Source of the DNA: Eucalyptus grandis
Taxonomy: Eukaryota; Streptophyta; Magnoliopsida; Myrtales; Myrtaceae
Length of the DNA: 64,000 bases
Direction of reading: 5' to 3'
NCBI RefSeq assembly: GCF_016545825.1
Contig: NC_052614.1
Location: 62,913,034 to 62,977,033, forward strand
A model generated the notes under the pieces. That model saw only the letters and a list, made by a program, of their open reading frames with translations. It had not been told where the DNA came from and searched no databases. This document shows positions 47,410 to 59,205 of this stretch, piece by piece. Numbering within the stretch: position 1 is the stretch's first letter; each line of letters starts with the position of its first letter. A program made the position numbers and the translations under genes.

Positions 47410-47613
47410 ACCACCGGCCGCGGTGGCTCCTGGATAAAACATTGCGATCCTCAGCCAAGAGGTGAAGGGTTTAAAACCCGGAAGACGCTAGGTGTATTAA
47501 GTGTGACTCGGGGTGGTGGGTCCTCCTGTTAAGTGTCATCCAGGGGTTTACTGGTGCGGCTGTAGGCTGCAAGCCGGTTCCTCAAGCACCAAAAAAAAAA
47601 AAAAAAAAAAAAC
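47410..47613 (+). mobile_element. SINE, tRNA-like head with poly(A) tail
   Basis: A roughly 180-bp body ends in about 22 A. A box-B-like GGGTTTAAAACCC lies at about 47468-47480, with a possible box-A-like TGGCTCCTGGA upstream near 47424; these are the internal RNA polymerase III promoter elements of tRNA-derived SINEs. The TSD is GAACTTGTGTCATT (47396-47409) and GAACTCGTGTCATT (47614-47627), 13 of 14 identical. Copy D (about 29890-29915, reverse) is uninterrupted at this site. No coding capacity; it would depend on LINE proteins. Confidence 0.82.
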
Positions 47614-47627
47614 GAACTCGTGTCATT

Positions 47628-48389
47628 GGTACGTTTTGATGAGGTGAGCTAAAAAGGTGGGAGTGCGGGTAGGAGGACACCACCGCCGGAAACTTTCAGC
47701 CGCTAGTGATCGGCGGACTCTCCGAGGAATATCATTGAAACTTGTTTTGAAAAGATCATTACTCATTTGCGCTTTTTCTATTTTTTTTCTTGTGAATCCT
47801 ATCAATATGATCATCAGAAGGCCGTGAGAAAGGAAAACTTCAATCCAATCTACGTCATCAGTTAGGAAGGCAGAAGTCCATAGGTCTTGTGGAATATAAT
47901 ATGCAGAAACGATAAGATTTTGCAATTACGTGATTCGATCTGAGTGTCGGTATCTACGTATACGGAAAGAGTCAGCAGCAAATAATCCACTATAATCGGA
48001 CAATCAAAGTTTATAATCGCCGCAACTGTACCAACGCAGCCAAATATTCTGATTAAAAGATTACCACCACCATCTCCACTATTTTGAGGCTCCAGTACAA
48101 ATTCCATGATCACACATTAACTTTATCCATAACCGGTTGTAACCCTTCCATTGGGTAGTGGACTCGACTAATCTCCATAGTTCCAGTCTCCCGAGGTACA
48201 TTTTAAATGACCCGAAGAAATCGAAAAGAGACTTACTATGACCAAACGCTTAGTAAAGAGAATTTATTTGAAGATAAATAGAGGCAACTCATATGATTCA
48301 ACCTAGAAACAAGAAAAATGACCAATTATTCTATTTACAAATTTATTACTAATAAAAGATTGCTTGTTAAATAATCCATGATTAGACAT
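47628..48389. other. Duplicated flank copy C, first part
   Basis: Homologous to copies A, B and D; no gene. It contains the GATCGGCGGACTC block shared with 29797-29812 in reverse. Confidence 0.72.
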
Positions 48390-48398
48390 AAATATTTT

Positions 48399-48851
48399 GA
48401 GTTAATACCCTGAAAAACTCTAAACTAGTACAAGTGTGACAAATTTACCAAAAAATATTTTTTTGACTATGAAAATCTCCAAATCGGTACACTCGTGACA
48501 AATTTACTCCAACTGACCATAAAAAACCATAAACTGCCATATTGATAACATATTTACCCAAAACTAATTTAATCGATTGCCAAAAATCCCAAATTGGTAC
48601 ATTTGTGACAGATATACCCCATGTTAAATTGGATTAATATCACAATAAAATAACAAAAATTTTAAACTGTGACAAACAGAGAATAAAATCTCAAATCGAT
48701 ATTCTAGTCAGCTATTATGTGGTATTTAATTTAATAATTTGACAGTAAAATTTAACAGAAACTAACAAAGGGTAAATTTGTTACAAGTGTATTAGTTTGG
48801 GGTAAATTTGTCACAGGTGTACCAATTTAAGGTTTTTCAGGATATTAACCC
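48399..48851. mobile_element. MULE-type MITE
   Basis: TIRs are GAGTTAATACCCTGAAAAAC and, on the opposite strand, GGGTTAATATCCTGAAAAAC. There is a perfect 9-bp TSD AAATATTTT (48390-48398 and 48852-48860). Repeated internal GGTAAATTTGT / TGACAAATTTAC motifs are present. Copies A (about 15030) and B (about 43230) lack it. No open reading frame. Confidence 0.87.
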
Positions 48852-48860
48852 AAATATTTT

Positions 48861-49138
48861 CCATGGCTGTCTTGTACTTGCTTTTCTTTTTCCATTAATG
48901 AATCTCACATTTATATATCTTTTTTACGTGAGATTGACATATTGGGCAACACAAAATTAAATAAAATATAACAAAAGTTGTCCTTCGAATAATTCTTATA
49001 AAAATCAGACATATATCAATAAATATGGAACTCATGATCAAGCTTTTGGAGTTGGCCCAAGAGATCATTGGTAACATCTTCTTAAGCTTATCAAAACGAT
49101 GGCCACGCATATCTCCAAGATAAGCAAAATGTCCCCGT

Positions 49139-49170
<32 letters not shown>

Positions 49171-49578
49171 CATGCTATGGATCTGCAAATTGATTGCTGC
49201 TGAAAAAACGGTATAATTAAAACCAATCGATTTCAATCCTTATATTCTCTTTCGGATCTGAAAAAGGGTTGTGGAGAGATAAAATCGAAGCATGCCCCGA
49301 CTGTCTAATCAAGCTTTGAACTTGGCCTGGTTATGCCAATCATAAAACCGTATTAAGCTCCTGAAAGATTAATTAAAGCAGGCAAAAGGAGAGAGAAAAT
49401 CGAAGAGTGGAAGGAGTTGACCCTTATCTGATTCTATCATTTCTATGTAGTCGCTTCGTGGAGGGTAAAGGAGGAAGTGATATTAGGCCCGATAAAAAGC
49501 CAACCCTTTTGCCAACTTAAATTAATACAGGATAGTGGAATTCTGGCTGTTGTCTTGCTCTTCAAGTGCTTATAACTC
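48861..49578. other. Duplicated flank copy C, second part
   Basis: Homologous to copy A at about 15050-15755 and to copy B at 43250-43800. A poly(A) run of about 30 lies at 49140-49169. No gene. It ends in the LINE-2 TSD. Confidence 0.75.
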
Positions 49579-49922
49579 ATTAGTAAAGGATAAGTCCTCT
49601 CTCGAAATGAAGAGACTCCCCCCTCTCGAAATGAAGGGAATTCTATACCTGGTGTAAGCTATGGTTACTACAGCCCTAACCCTAAATTTAACCACTGCAA
49701 TCCTTCTCCGCTTCTTAATTCTGTCTTCCCTCTTGAGTTTCGAGTGATTGTCATCTTCTTCGGAATTACCGATGGGCTCTCACTTCCAGCACTACCTTCA
49801 ATTGTATTTATATATACAATCCTGATTGTGATCTTCGGAATTGAAGGTGGGCTCTGCTATCATGCAGTATCTTCACCGTTTTTCGGTATCTACCTTTATA
49901 TAATTGCACACGGTAAGATTTA

Positions 49923-51001
49923 TGCTCCGTTCGTTTCACGGAAAATAACTTCTAGGAAAATGTTTTCCGAATTTTCTGGTGTTCGTTTCATGGAAAACCA
50001 ACTACTCAAGGAAAATGTTTTCCACTTTTGAGAAGTGGAAAACATTTTCCATAACTTCTTCCACCTTATATCTTTTTACTATCACATTTTTGTTTTATTT
50101 TTATGCTTTTTCTTTTTTTTTTCTTTCTTTCCTTTTCATCTTTCTTCCTTAGCTTGGCTGGTGGCCGGCCCGACAGTGGCCGGCGACCCGCCGCGGCTGC
50201 GAGCCAGCTCGAGCTTCGCACCCAGCCGGTGAGGCTCCGCCTAGCCCGATTTGTGGAAATCGAGCTCGCCCGAGCCCGGCGAGCTCTAGCCTCGCGGCTT
50301 GGGGCGGAGCTCAGCCGCCGGATCCGGCGAGCCGGGCGGGGCTCGGGCCTCGCCCAAGCTCGCTAGAGGTGTGGCGAGCCACGAGCTCGCCAAATTTGGC
50401 GGGGAGCCGGGCTCGCCGAATCGGGAGCCCGAGCTCCACCGCCAAATCTAGCGAGCTTGCGGCTCGCCGAGCTCGACGAACCTCCGGCGAGCTTGGGTGA
50501 GATCGCCCGAGCCTCGAGCTCGCCGGATCCGCGATCGGATCTTGGTCGCCCGCTCGGCGAGTTAGCCATCGTCGGGCGTGCGGCGGCGGAGGAAGGAGGA
50601 AGGAGGAAGGAGGAAGGAGGAGGAAAAGAAAAGGAAAAAAAAAAAAAGAAAAAAAAGAAAGAAAGAAAGAAAGAAATAAATAAAAATTTCGATTTTTTAA
50701 AATATAAATAATTAAAACTTTATTTTTAAAAAATATAAAAAAATAAAACTAATGAACGGTGGAAAATAATAAAAATTGTATTTTTAAAAATACAAATATT
50801 TTTGGTCAATTAAAAATATTAAAATTCACTTTTTGATAATTTTTCATAAACAATTAAATTAGTTAACGAACGGTGGAAAATGTTTTCCACTCAAAATTTA
50901 AGTTTCAGCCGAACACTGGAAAATATAGTCATTTTCCTGGAAAATGACTTATGGGAAAATGTTTTTCGGAGATGGTCTATTTTCCCGAAACGAACGGACC
51001 C
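49923..51001. mobile_element. Harbinger-like non-autonomous element nested in LINE-2, GC-rich core (H3)
   Basis: The TSD is TTA on both sides (49920-49922 and 51002-51004). Termini are TGCTCCGTTCGTTTC and, in reverse, GGGTCCGTTCGTTTC. A 3-bp TTA target and GGG-type ends fit PIF/Harbinger. Repeated GGAAAATG / CATTTTCC motifs fill the sub-terminal arms. T-rich then A-rich arms enclose a GC-rich core (about 50155-50590) of GAGCTCGCC and CCCGAGC words. No transposase. The LINE-2 5' UTR continues cleanly on both sides. Confidence 0.8.
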
Positions 51002-51174
51002 TTAGTTCCCTTGTTTCTTCATAATTCTGGCTATATTGAGTGTCTTGATTTCTGCATGTCAATCTTTGGAGAATCTGCCACTTTAGATGAATTGTATCTA
51101 TGGCCTCTTATCGGTTCTTCTCAGTACTCCACTAGACTACTGTGTTTTCTTGTTTCTGTTCTTTGTACGGTGGG

Positions 51175-52420
51175 ATGGCATCGGAAGAGTTCAACGACTC
51201 TGTGCGACTAGCTGCCTTGTGCTCCCAGTTGGGTAGGCTTACTACCGAGAAGACTATCGATGTCCGGGATGATGAACCACCTCTAAAAAATTAGAAGAAT
51301 GTAGCTTAACTTTAGTGGGGAGAATACTTTCTAATCTGTCCATCAACTTCCCTGCATTCCAGAGTACATTAAAAAAGGCTTGGCGAACTGAGCGAGTTGA
51401 CTTTTCACAACGAGAGGTTGGCCTATATGTAGTCAAATTTCAATTGGTTGCTGATAAACAACATGTTCTGGATGGTAGTCCTTGGCTCTTTTCGAGTCAC
51501 CTCTTTATACTCAGGCCATGGTAGCCCAATACTCCTCTCCATTGCTATGATTTTTCAACATGTGCCTTATCGGTACAAATTTTTGGACTGCCATTGGAAT
51601 GGACTGCTGAGAAGATGATAACTAAGGCTATGCAAGACATTGGTCGGGTAATAGAGGTCCGACTTGACACTAAAGAGGGACCTACTGCTAGGACAGGTTG
51701 AGTGAGGGTCGACTTAAATCTGCAAGACCCTTTAAGAACAGGTAAGTTGTTTCGTATTGATGGGAAACTATTTGTGGCTGGATTTTCGCTATGAGCATCT
51801 CTCGCATTTTGTTATTCTTGTGGGAAGTTGGGTCATTATGCAATGTATTGCAAGGAAATTCCCTATGACAGCTAAATTTGAAGCACGTGATAGTATGGTC
51901 TATGGTCAGTGGCTAAAGGTTGAAGTCAAAGAAACTAGTCTTTATTGGCAATCTTTATATGCACCTCAATCTATAACAGATTAGTCTGAAGATACTATGC
52001 CTGAGACGCCTCCGTCACAGCTGCTGAATGTACCCCTTTTGCCTTTAGTGACTCATAACGCAGTAGCAACAGTAGCTCCACCGGTTTCTCCAATCCCTCA
52101 GCAAACTACAGGAACTGACCAACTGCATTCTCAGATGGACTTTATGGATGGGACTTCTATTCATACCACGTCGATACCTGCATTAGTTAAAATGAAGGGG
52201 CCTCGCTACCTACTATGGATAATTAGCTACATAGGAAGATTAAGACTTCGTGCATGACGCCTAACAAGAGTGTTGCTAAAAAACAAAAGCGCTATACACC
52301 ATATGACAAAAAAAGTTTACTTTTGCATGACCTGGATGAAGCAAGTTTGATGGAAACACCTATGCTTGACATGGGAGAAGATTGCACTCAGGCTATGGTG
52401 GCTAGCCCTCAACAGCCACC
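51175..52420 (+). pseudogene. LINE-2 ORF1 (DUF4283 / CCHC gag-like), broken
   Basis: Starts MASEEFNDSVRLAALCSQLG at 51175. It has a stop and frame change near 51290-51310, then a DUF4283 segment including FPAFQSTLKKAWRTERVDFS (about 51350) and WLFSSHLFILRPW. A zinc knuckle CYSCGKLGHYAMYC is readable near 51810-51852 in a shifted frame. The C-terminal region (51997-52420) is Pro/Thr/Gln-rich and then basic. Colinear with ORF1 of LINE-1. Confidence 0.8.
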
Positions 52421-52429
52421 ACCACACAA

Positions 52430-55400
52430 ATGAAACTTATATGTTGGATCTGTCAGGGTTTGGGCAACCCCTTGACAGTTCAAGCGCTAAAGGCCATGAC
52501 GGCCAAGGAAAAACCCAGTATCGTTTTATTAATGGAAACGAAGAATAGTGAAGTGAAGCTTACTTGTATTCAGCGCAGTTTACGTTTCTCTAATGCTCAT
52601 GTTATCAATCCTATTAGTTTGGCGGGAGGTCTAGCAGTCTTTTGGACCAATCAAGTATCCATCGCAGTGCTCCATTCAACGAAAGATTATATTGATATGA
52701 CTTATAGGGAAGTGCAGGGAGACCATACTATCCGACTAACTTGCATTCATGCTCCTTTTGATTTTCGGCTTAAACAACTCTTGTGGGATGCCATGCGAAG
52801 AATAAGCTCAGCTAATGCACTTCCCGGCTTTGTGTGGGTGATTTTAACGAAGTCTTTTATCCATGGGAAAAGATGGGGAAAAGATCGGCTCATCTTTTTC
52901 GCATGCTATCGTTTCAGCAAGTTCTGAACGATTGTGCCCTAATGGAGTTAGAAAGCAAAGGCTGTTGGTTCACTTGGATGAATAATAGGGAGGGCGATGA
53001 ACTAGTGAAGGAAAGGCTGTACAGGGCAATGTGTACACTTGATTGGAGACTGCAATTTCCAAATGCTAATGTCTTTGCGTTACCTGCTGTGGGCTCTGAT
53101 CATAGCCCTTTGCTTATCGATACTTCAACAACATATAATAGAAGAGGGAAGACTTTTACGTTCGAATCATATTGGAATGAAGATGAAGAATGTCGAAGTA
53201 TCATTTCAAATGCCTAGAATTCAGTGCAACCGAGAAGTTCTAACCTAACTCTAAAGCTAAAAAAGGTATCTTTTGCATTAACAAAGTGGAGTCGTTCAAA
53301 ATTTGCTAGGGGTGATCTTAAAGTCACAGCTTTACAACAACGCCTTCAGGATATCATTAACCAACGGCATAATAGTTTCAATGCTAATGAAGTGAATCAT
53401 ATAAAAGAGGATCTAAGGCAGATTTGGCACCAAGAAGAGCAATACTGGGCTATGCGCTCCAGAATTCAATGATTAAGGTGGGGTGATAAGAATACGAAGT
53501 TTTTTCATGCGGCAACTCTTCAGAGAAGGCAGAAAAACCGTATTATCATGTTGCGGGATGACAATCAGCGATGGATCCGTGATCCAAAAACATTAAATGC
53601 TATGGCATCCAATTTCTTTTCTAATGTATATACGACAATGGGAAATAGAGATTATTGACCTATATTAGATCAATGCCCGCAGGTTGTCACTCCAGATATG
53701 AATGACAAGTTGCTGGAATTGATCTCGTTAGAGGAGGTTCGCAAAGCTACTTTTCAGTTGGGAACTATTAAGGCTCCTGGCCTTGATGGTTTTAGTGGAT
53801 TATTTTATCAAACTCATTGGGAGGTTATTAAGGAAGATCTCTTTCTCCTTGTACAATTTTTTTTTTTCAATCAGGAAGGATGCCTACCAATTCGAACCGG
53901 ATTATCATTGCTTTGATTCCCAAGTTGCCTCACCCTGAGAGCCTAGATCAATACAGACCGATAAGCCTCTGTAATTTTGCTTATAAAGTCATATCTAAGG
54001 TACTTGCTAACCGCCTAAAACCCTTGCTTCCTAATCTGATTTCCATGGAACAATCGGCTTTTGTGAAGAGACGATAGATTCAAGATAATATACTAATCGT
54101 TCAAGAAGTTCTTCATCAGTTTTGGACTAGAACGAGAACGAGCAGATTTAATGTGATAATCAAGACCGACATGAAAAAGGCTTATGATATAATAGAATGG
54201 GATTTCCTTAACAACTACCTCCTCAGAATGGGTTTCCATCCAAGGTGGGTACACTTGATACTTCAATGTATAACCACAACATCTTACAATGTCCGCTTTA
54301 ATGGCAAGTTACTTCCTTTTTTCTATCCAACTCGTGGCCTCAGACAAGGTGACCCTCTCTCTCTCTCTCCATATATCTTTATTCTATTAGCAAATGTTTT
54401 ATCTACTCTAATTACTCAAGCAGTCGACATGGGTCATATAAAGGGCATTAAATTAAATAGATGGTGTCCAACCTTGTCCCATCTCTTTTTTGCGGACGAT
54501 GCAATATTTTTCCTTGAGGCAACCATTAGGGAATGTCAAAATCTGGCTAATCTTTTAAATTAGTATTGTCTAACTACGAGCCAAGCTTTGAACCGAAACA
54601 AATCGGGACTTATTTTTAGCAAGCATTGTCCTTTCAGTTTACAGGAAAATTTGTCGTCTGAGTTCAGAGTACCGGTACTACAACGATATGGAAAATATTT
54701 GGGAATTCCGTCTGATTGGGGTCGCTCTAAAAAGGAAATGTTCTCTTGGATTTTTGAGGAGAGTACAAACTAAGTTGGAAGGATGGAAAGAAAAGTTTAT
54801 TTCTAAGGGTGGTAAGGAAATTCTTATTAAATCTGTCATCCAGGCGATTCCTCACTATGCTATGTCGATTTTCAAACTTCCTAAGTCACTTTGCAAAGCT
54901 ATAGAACAGAGCATTGCTTGGTTATGGTGGAAGAATTATCATAATAGAGTAGGGATACATCGGAAGAGATGGGATATTCTGAAGAAGAGTAAGGAAAATG
55001 GTGGTCTATGATTCCGTGATCTTATTGATTTCAACCGACCTATGCTTGGTAAACAAGCTTGGTGACTAATACAACAACCTCAAGATTTATGGAGTCAAAT
55101 CTTTAAAGGACTATACTATCACTCTACAGATTTCCAATCGGCGGCTCAAGGACATAGACCATCTTGGGGATGGCAGAGTATTCTAGTGGGCAGGGATGCA
55201 ATTTTACCAAATGTTAGATGGTCAGTGGGGAATGGATGAAATATCAGCATTAGAGAGGATAGATGGTTACCAAGAGAAATTCTTGGTGGACCTGCGACTA
55301 GAGAAGAACCAAAATTAGTGGTTGATCTCATTGATCCAATCCACAACAGCTGGAATTTATCTCTGATGAGGAATTGTCTAGATAATCATATCATAGCAGA

Positions 55401-56000
55401 GGTTCCAACCATTCCTACCTTTGATGTAGATGAACTAGTCTGGACAGCCACCAAGGCCGGTCAACATACGGTGAAGAGCAATTATCATGCTCTGACTTCC
55501 ATTAGCAGCAACCATAGCAATAATACAACATCAATGTCTTATCAATATCCTAAGCTACTCTGGAAGAAAATATGGGCTATGTAGATTGCTCCTAAACTTC
55601 GTATATTTCTATGGTCAACATGTCAAAATGCACTTGCCACTCCGACAATCTGTTTAGGAAACATATTATTGCTGAACCTTTCGCCGCTTTGTAAGCGTGC
55701 ATTCCAGAGATAGTAGAGCTGTTCGTGGACTAAAGACATTTGAGCTCATCCCCTAATCTATCTAGATGTCAGGGAGACTAGGGATCTGCTTGTGGAGGCG
55801 ACGACTTTACTCTCTCTTTTCCCTAACCTATCTTTTCGATTATGTCCGAGAGAGTCGAACTCTATTGCTGACTAGGCCACAAAGGCCCACTTGTCGAATA
55901 CGTCGACCTAAGATTGGAACACTATCTCGCCTTACATTTTGCTAGACCTTGTATATACTAATGCTTTACTGTCTAGTTGTAAGCTTATGAAGTTATAATA
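52430..56000 (+). pseudogene. LINE-2 ORF2: endonuclease, RT, zf-RVT, RNase H remnant
   Basis: Starts MKLICWICQGLGNPLT at 52430. The endonuclease part includes ISLAGGLAVFW, GDFNEVFYPWEKMG (after a frame change near 52834) and GSDHSPLLIDT. RT includes QYRPISLCNFAYKVISKVLA (about 53953), IKTDMKKAYDIIEWDFL (about 54160) and LRQGDPLSLSPYIFILLAN. The catalytic box is FADD (LFFADDAIFFLE, about 54486). The zf-RVT region begins near 55480 and is truncated near 55740. Only the RNase H end remains, with DWNTISPYILLDLVYTNALL-like sequence near 55910-55975. At least eight stops or frame changes are seen. Confidence 0.87.
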
Positions 56001-56042
56001 CATTTCCCGATTTCGACCCAAAAAAAAAAGTGCTTATAACTC

Positions 56043-56951
56043 TAAAGCCTTCTCCATTCAACCATCAATCGACATCTTCATCTTCCTCAATTTTGGTACT
56101 CCACACTTACTTAAATTTACACAAGTCTCAATCAATCATTGATCAGCCATCACTATATATTGACGACTGTGCTCATGGTCGTCGATGCACATGGTCATTG
56201 ACAAAAAATTCCCATAATTGGCAAATTGTCAATAGCCACACCATATTCAATGCCAAGTTATATTTACTTGGATCAGCTTCATGTCGATTACAAAGACTTG
56301 GCTATTTTTGGTATAACCATATACTCCATCTTTTATTCTTTTAAACATTCGAAAGCCACGAAAGATTACCTCTCAAAAGTTGGATGGATGCATATTATAT
56401 CTCCGATGCTTCATACTTTGCATTTTGACAACCGCTTAATCCTCGCCTTTGTAACATCTTGACACATCATCCTCTAATCAACACGTTTTGCGAACCATTA
56501 CTATTAGCCACTGCTTCTTTTGGGATGGTGTAGGGACTTGACAAGATTTCATATTCATTTTACTTCAACTTCATATTCATCTTCAATTTTGATCCAAGCT
56601 ATCCCCGTTCCAATTTCTCTTTTTTTAGAATTCTCCATTATACTTCAACCAAGCGCTTCAATTAAATCCCAAAGCTCCTGAATATTCGGCTTCCACATAT
56701 CTTTCTCGCTTCAACAAATGACACCTATATGTTCTAGCTTGAATAATCCTAATCGGTAATTCTAGGTCTCTGTTTTATACGAGATCAATCAGATCGTATC
56801 CCTCCATCTCTAAAGGGTTGATTTCCACACTTTGTTGGAGAAAAGTTTCCTGTCCACGAAATTTCCATCGTAGAGTATGTCTGGTTGCCCAAATCTAGTT
56901 AATTTTGGGCTTTTCCTTGCCTTTGACCTTAAATTTTACCAATGGTTATTG
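56043..56951. other. Duplicated flank copy C, third part
   Basis: Homologous to copy A at 15757-15880, 16250-16516 and 17387-17940. It is the uninterrupted version of the site where the MULE-like element M1 sits in copy A. No gene. Confidence 0.8.
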
Positions 56952-56956
56952 AGACT

Positions 56957-57325
56957 TGTTGTAATTAAAAATGTACGTCCATGATGGGGTGCGAGACATT
57001 ATTGAAAGGGTATGAAGTGAGAGGTATAAAAACCTCTTAGAAGACAACCGTTGATGGTTGTCGTTGGTAGAAAATACATTTAGAGAGAACGTACGCTCCT
57101 CTCTCTCCCCCTTTTTTTTTCCATCAAGGCATTCCATTTTCATCTTTACGAAAACAATCAGCATTTACGCTGTGGAAATCGGGTGCTTTCCTCATGATCG
57201 CATCTAGACCAACGTGGAGTAATTTTGCTTGTGATTCATCCGCAATTCAACGTTCGTTCTGGGATTAATTGTTGTTTGCACATTGGAATCAGGTAAGTCG
57301 TCTTCCGCCAACTTGAATTCCAACA
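56957..57325 (+). repeat. 5' LTR of Copia-3
   Basis: 369 bp, TG...CA bounded, with a pyrimidine-rich CTCTCTCTCCCCC tract in the middle and AAGTCGTCTTCCGCC near the end. Confidence 0.95.
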
Positions 57326-57326
57326 T

Positions 57327-57338
57327 TGATATCAGAGC
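57327..57338 (+). other. Primer binding site of Copia-3
   Basis: TGATATCAGAGC one base after the LTR. This differs at one position from the usual TGGTATCAGAGC initiator-Met tRNA site. Confidence 0.85.
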
Positions 57339-58747
57339 TTGATCGTGTTTTCTGCATGGTTTTTCATTAAATTTTCTCATTTACCATTTGATATTGAGAT
57401 CAAGAGTATGAAATCTACACTGTTTGGATGTCTAATGGTCGGAATTGCCATCTAAAAACTCGAAATCAAACCGAAGCGAAGAACGGGTTCAGGGTCGCGT
57501 ACACTCGTACAATTTTGGGCTTTTTTTTTTCAAAATAATTTTTTGGCCAAAATTAATTTTTGGATATACAAGGTGAAAGAGCTCATCGAGACGAGTCTGG
57601 TGATGGGTCGAGCGTCGCCGGAAGACATTGGACGCGCCCACACGCGCGGCCAGAAACCGCTGCATGTGGGCGCCACGCGCATGAAGCACTAGCAAAGCCA
57701 GCGCATGCGCCACATGCGCCGGTCAGTAAATTGGCAGGTGTGCATCACGCATTGATCGGCGAACTGGCACGTGATGAGGTCACCGTGACGTCATCGTCGG
57801 CGGCAGTTGGCCGGCCGGTGACCCGACCCGACCCGAGATCCGATTCGAGGTTGACCCGACCCGACTTGATTGTTGATCGGTCAACGATCGGACCGGTCAA
57901 CAGGTTCGGCAGTCAAAATGGTCAGACCAGTCATCGGTTGGATCGATCGGATCGGCCAGGAGCCATTTGGCTCGTTGGCGGGTGCGCCACACGCGCCGCG
58001 CACTCAGGTGGCGCGTGTAGGCACGTGTGAGCTCTGATTGGAGCGTGGTCAATGCCGTTTGGTTCGTATGAATGTTTTCTATACTGTGGTATAATTATTT
58101 TATACTTTTGAATTTTATAAATGTATGAAAATGCGTAGGAAACCCTATGTACGCGTATTTTTGGGGTTTAATTAATAGTTTATTCATTTGTAACTTATAT
58201 TTTTTTGTGGTTTAGGAAATACAGTAGCTAACTTGTATGCAAATGATGTCATATATGCTGTGTAGAGCTTGGTTCAATGTTATAATGTATATATTTTAAT
58301 ATACTTGCAATTTTCTAGTTATTAGAAAATTTGAACAATGATAGGAAATCCATTACATGTTGAATTGCGATTTTGATTATAGTTGAATGATGATTGTTGT
58401 TTATACGTTGGTTATTATTATGCAATGTTTTTATGTTAAGGAAAAATGTAGAAATTACATAAGGTCATGTAATTATTTTTCCTAATGGAAGTTCGTAGGT
58501 TGGTAGAATTTGAAAGAGTTCTCACTTAGAACTTAAAATTTGCACAAATTAAATTAATTAATGATAATATAACAATTGTACATAGAAGTTGATTGGAAAC
58601 ATAGTGAACTTTTACTTTTATGTCTTTTGTTGAATTATCATTAATTTAGTTTGTCTTTGCTGCAAAATTAAATATGTGTGTTACTTTGTAAAATGTGCTA
58701 GTATTGATTCTGCGTTTATTATGTCAATGTGATATAGTAATTGATTA
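57339..58747 (+). other. Long leader of Copia-3
   Basis: About 1.4 kb lies between primer site and gag. 57590-58030 is GC-rich with repeated GCGCCACA / CACGCGC words and the long open frame 57560-58030. That frame's translation is Arg/His/Ala-rich and has no recognised domain, so I treat it as compositional. 58080-58740 is AT-rich without coding signal. Confidence 0.6.
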
Positions 58748-59205
58748 TGGTTTCAACATCTAAGACCATTGTGGCTGACCTCAATAAGGATGAGAAGTTG
58801 AATGGTGACAATTATGATATTTGGCACCGAAAGGTTTAGTACATTCTTGAGGAGCAAGAGGTTTTGGAAACCCTCAACCATATTATGGATGAACCTGAGC
58901 ATGAAACTTCAGCTCAACATAGGAGAGATTGAGAAGCTTATCAAGCTTGTAAAAAGAAAAATAGCATAGCTCGCATCACGTTGCTGAGCTATATGCAAGA
59001 TGATCTCATGTGTGAGTTTGAAAGTTATGATAAAGCTCAAGATATGTGGGTTGTCTTAAAAGATAAGTTTTGGGGTACATCTGCTACTAAGCTGAGAAGA
59101 CTCACCATCAAGTTTAACACATTCTAAAAGTGCCTAAATGTAATGATGAGGCAGCATCTTCGGGAGATGTCAAACATGATCTGTGAGCTGAAGTAGGCAC
59201 GTCAC
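58748..59205 (+). pseudogene. Copia-3 gag, truncated and with stops
   Basis: ATG at 58748 (MVSTSKTIVADLNKDEKLNG, then DNYDIWHRKV). It is stopped by a TAG where Q is usual, so KVQYIL-type sequence becomes KV*YIL. Further stops occur near 58930, 59125 and 59193. The region up to MICELK is recognisable as UBN2-type gag. No zinc knuckle follows: the sequence moves within a few codons into a region upstream of integrase, so the gag C-terminus and protease were deleted. Confidence 0.82.

Larger units (their letters stand above)
49579..56027 (+). mobile_element. LINE-2: full-length L1-type element, same family as LINE-1
   Basis: The TSD is AAGTGCTTATAACTC, perfect over 15 bp (49564-49578 and 56028-56042). 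A single copy is present in copy A near 15741. A poly(A) run ends the element. The 5' UTR (49579-51174) contains the nested DNA element 49923-51001. ORF1 starts at 51175 and ORF2 at about 52430. Without the insertion it is about 5.4 kb, shorter than LINE-1 because the zf-RVT to RNase H stretch is deleted near 55740. Confidence 0.92.

Noticed and set aside
47458..47485. Possible functional tRNA gene around the box-B-like site
   Set aside because: There is no cloverleaf that I could draw, and the poly(A) tail and TSD show a SINE.
50035..50711. Open frames across the GC-rich core of the nested Harbinger-like element
   Set aside because: Same reason: low-complexity, no domain, bounded by poly-T and poly-A arms.
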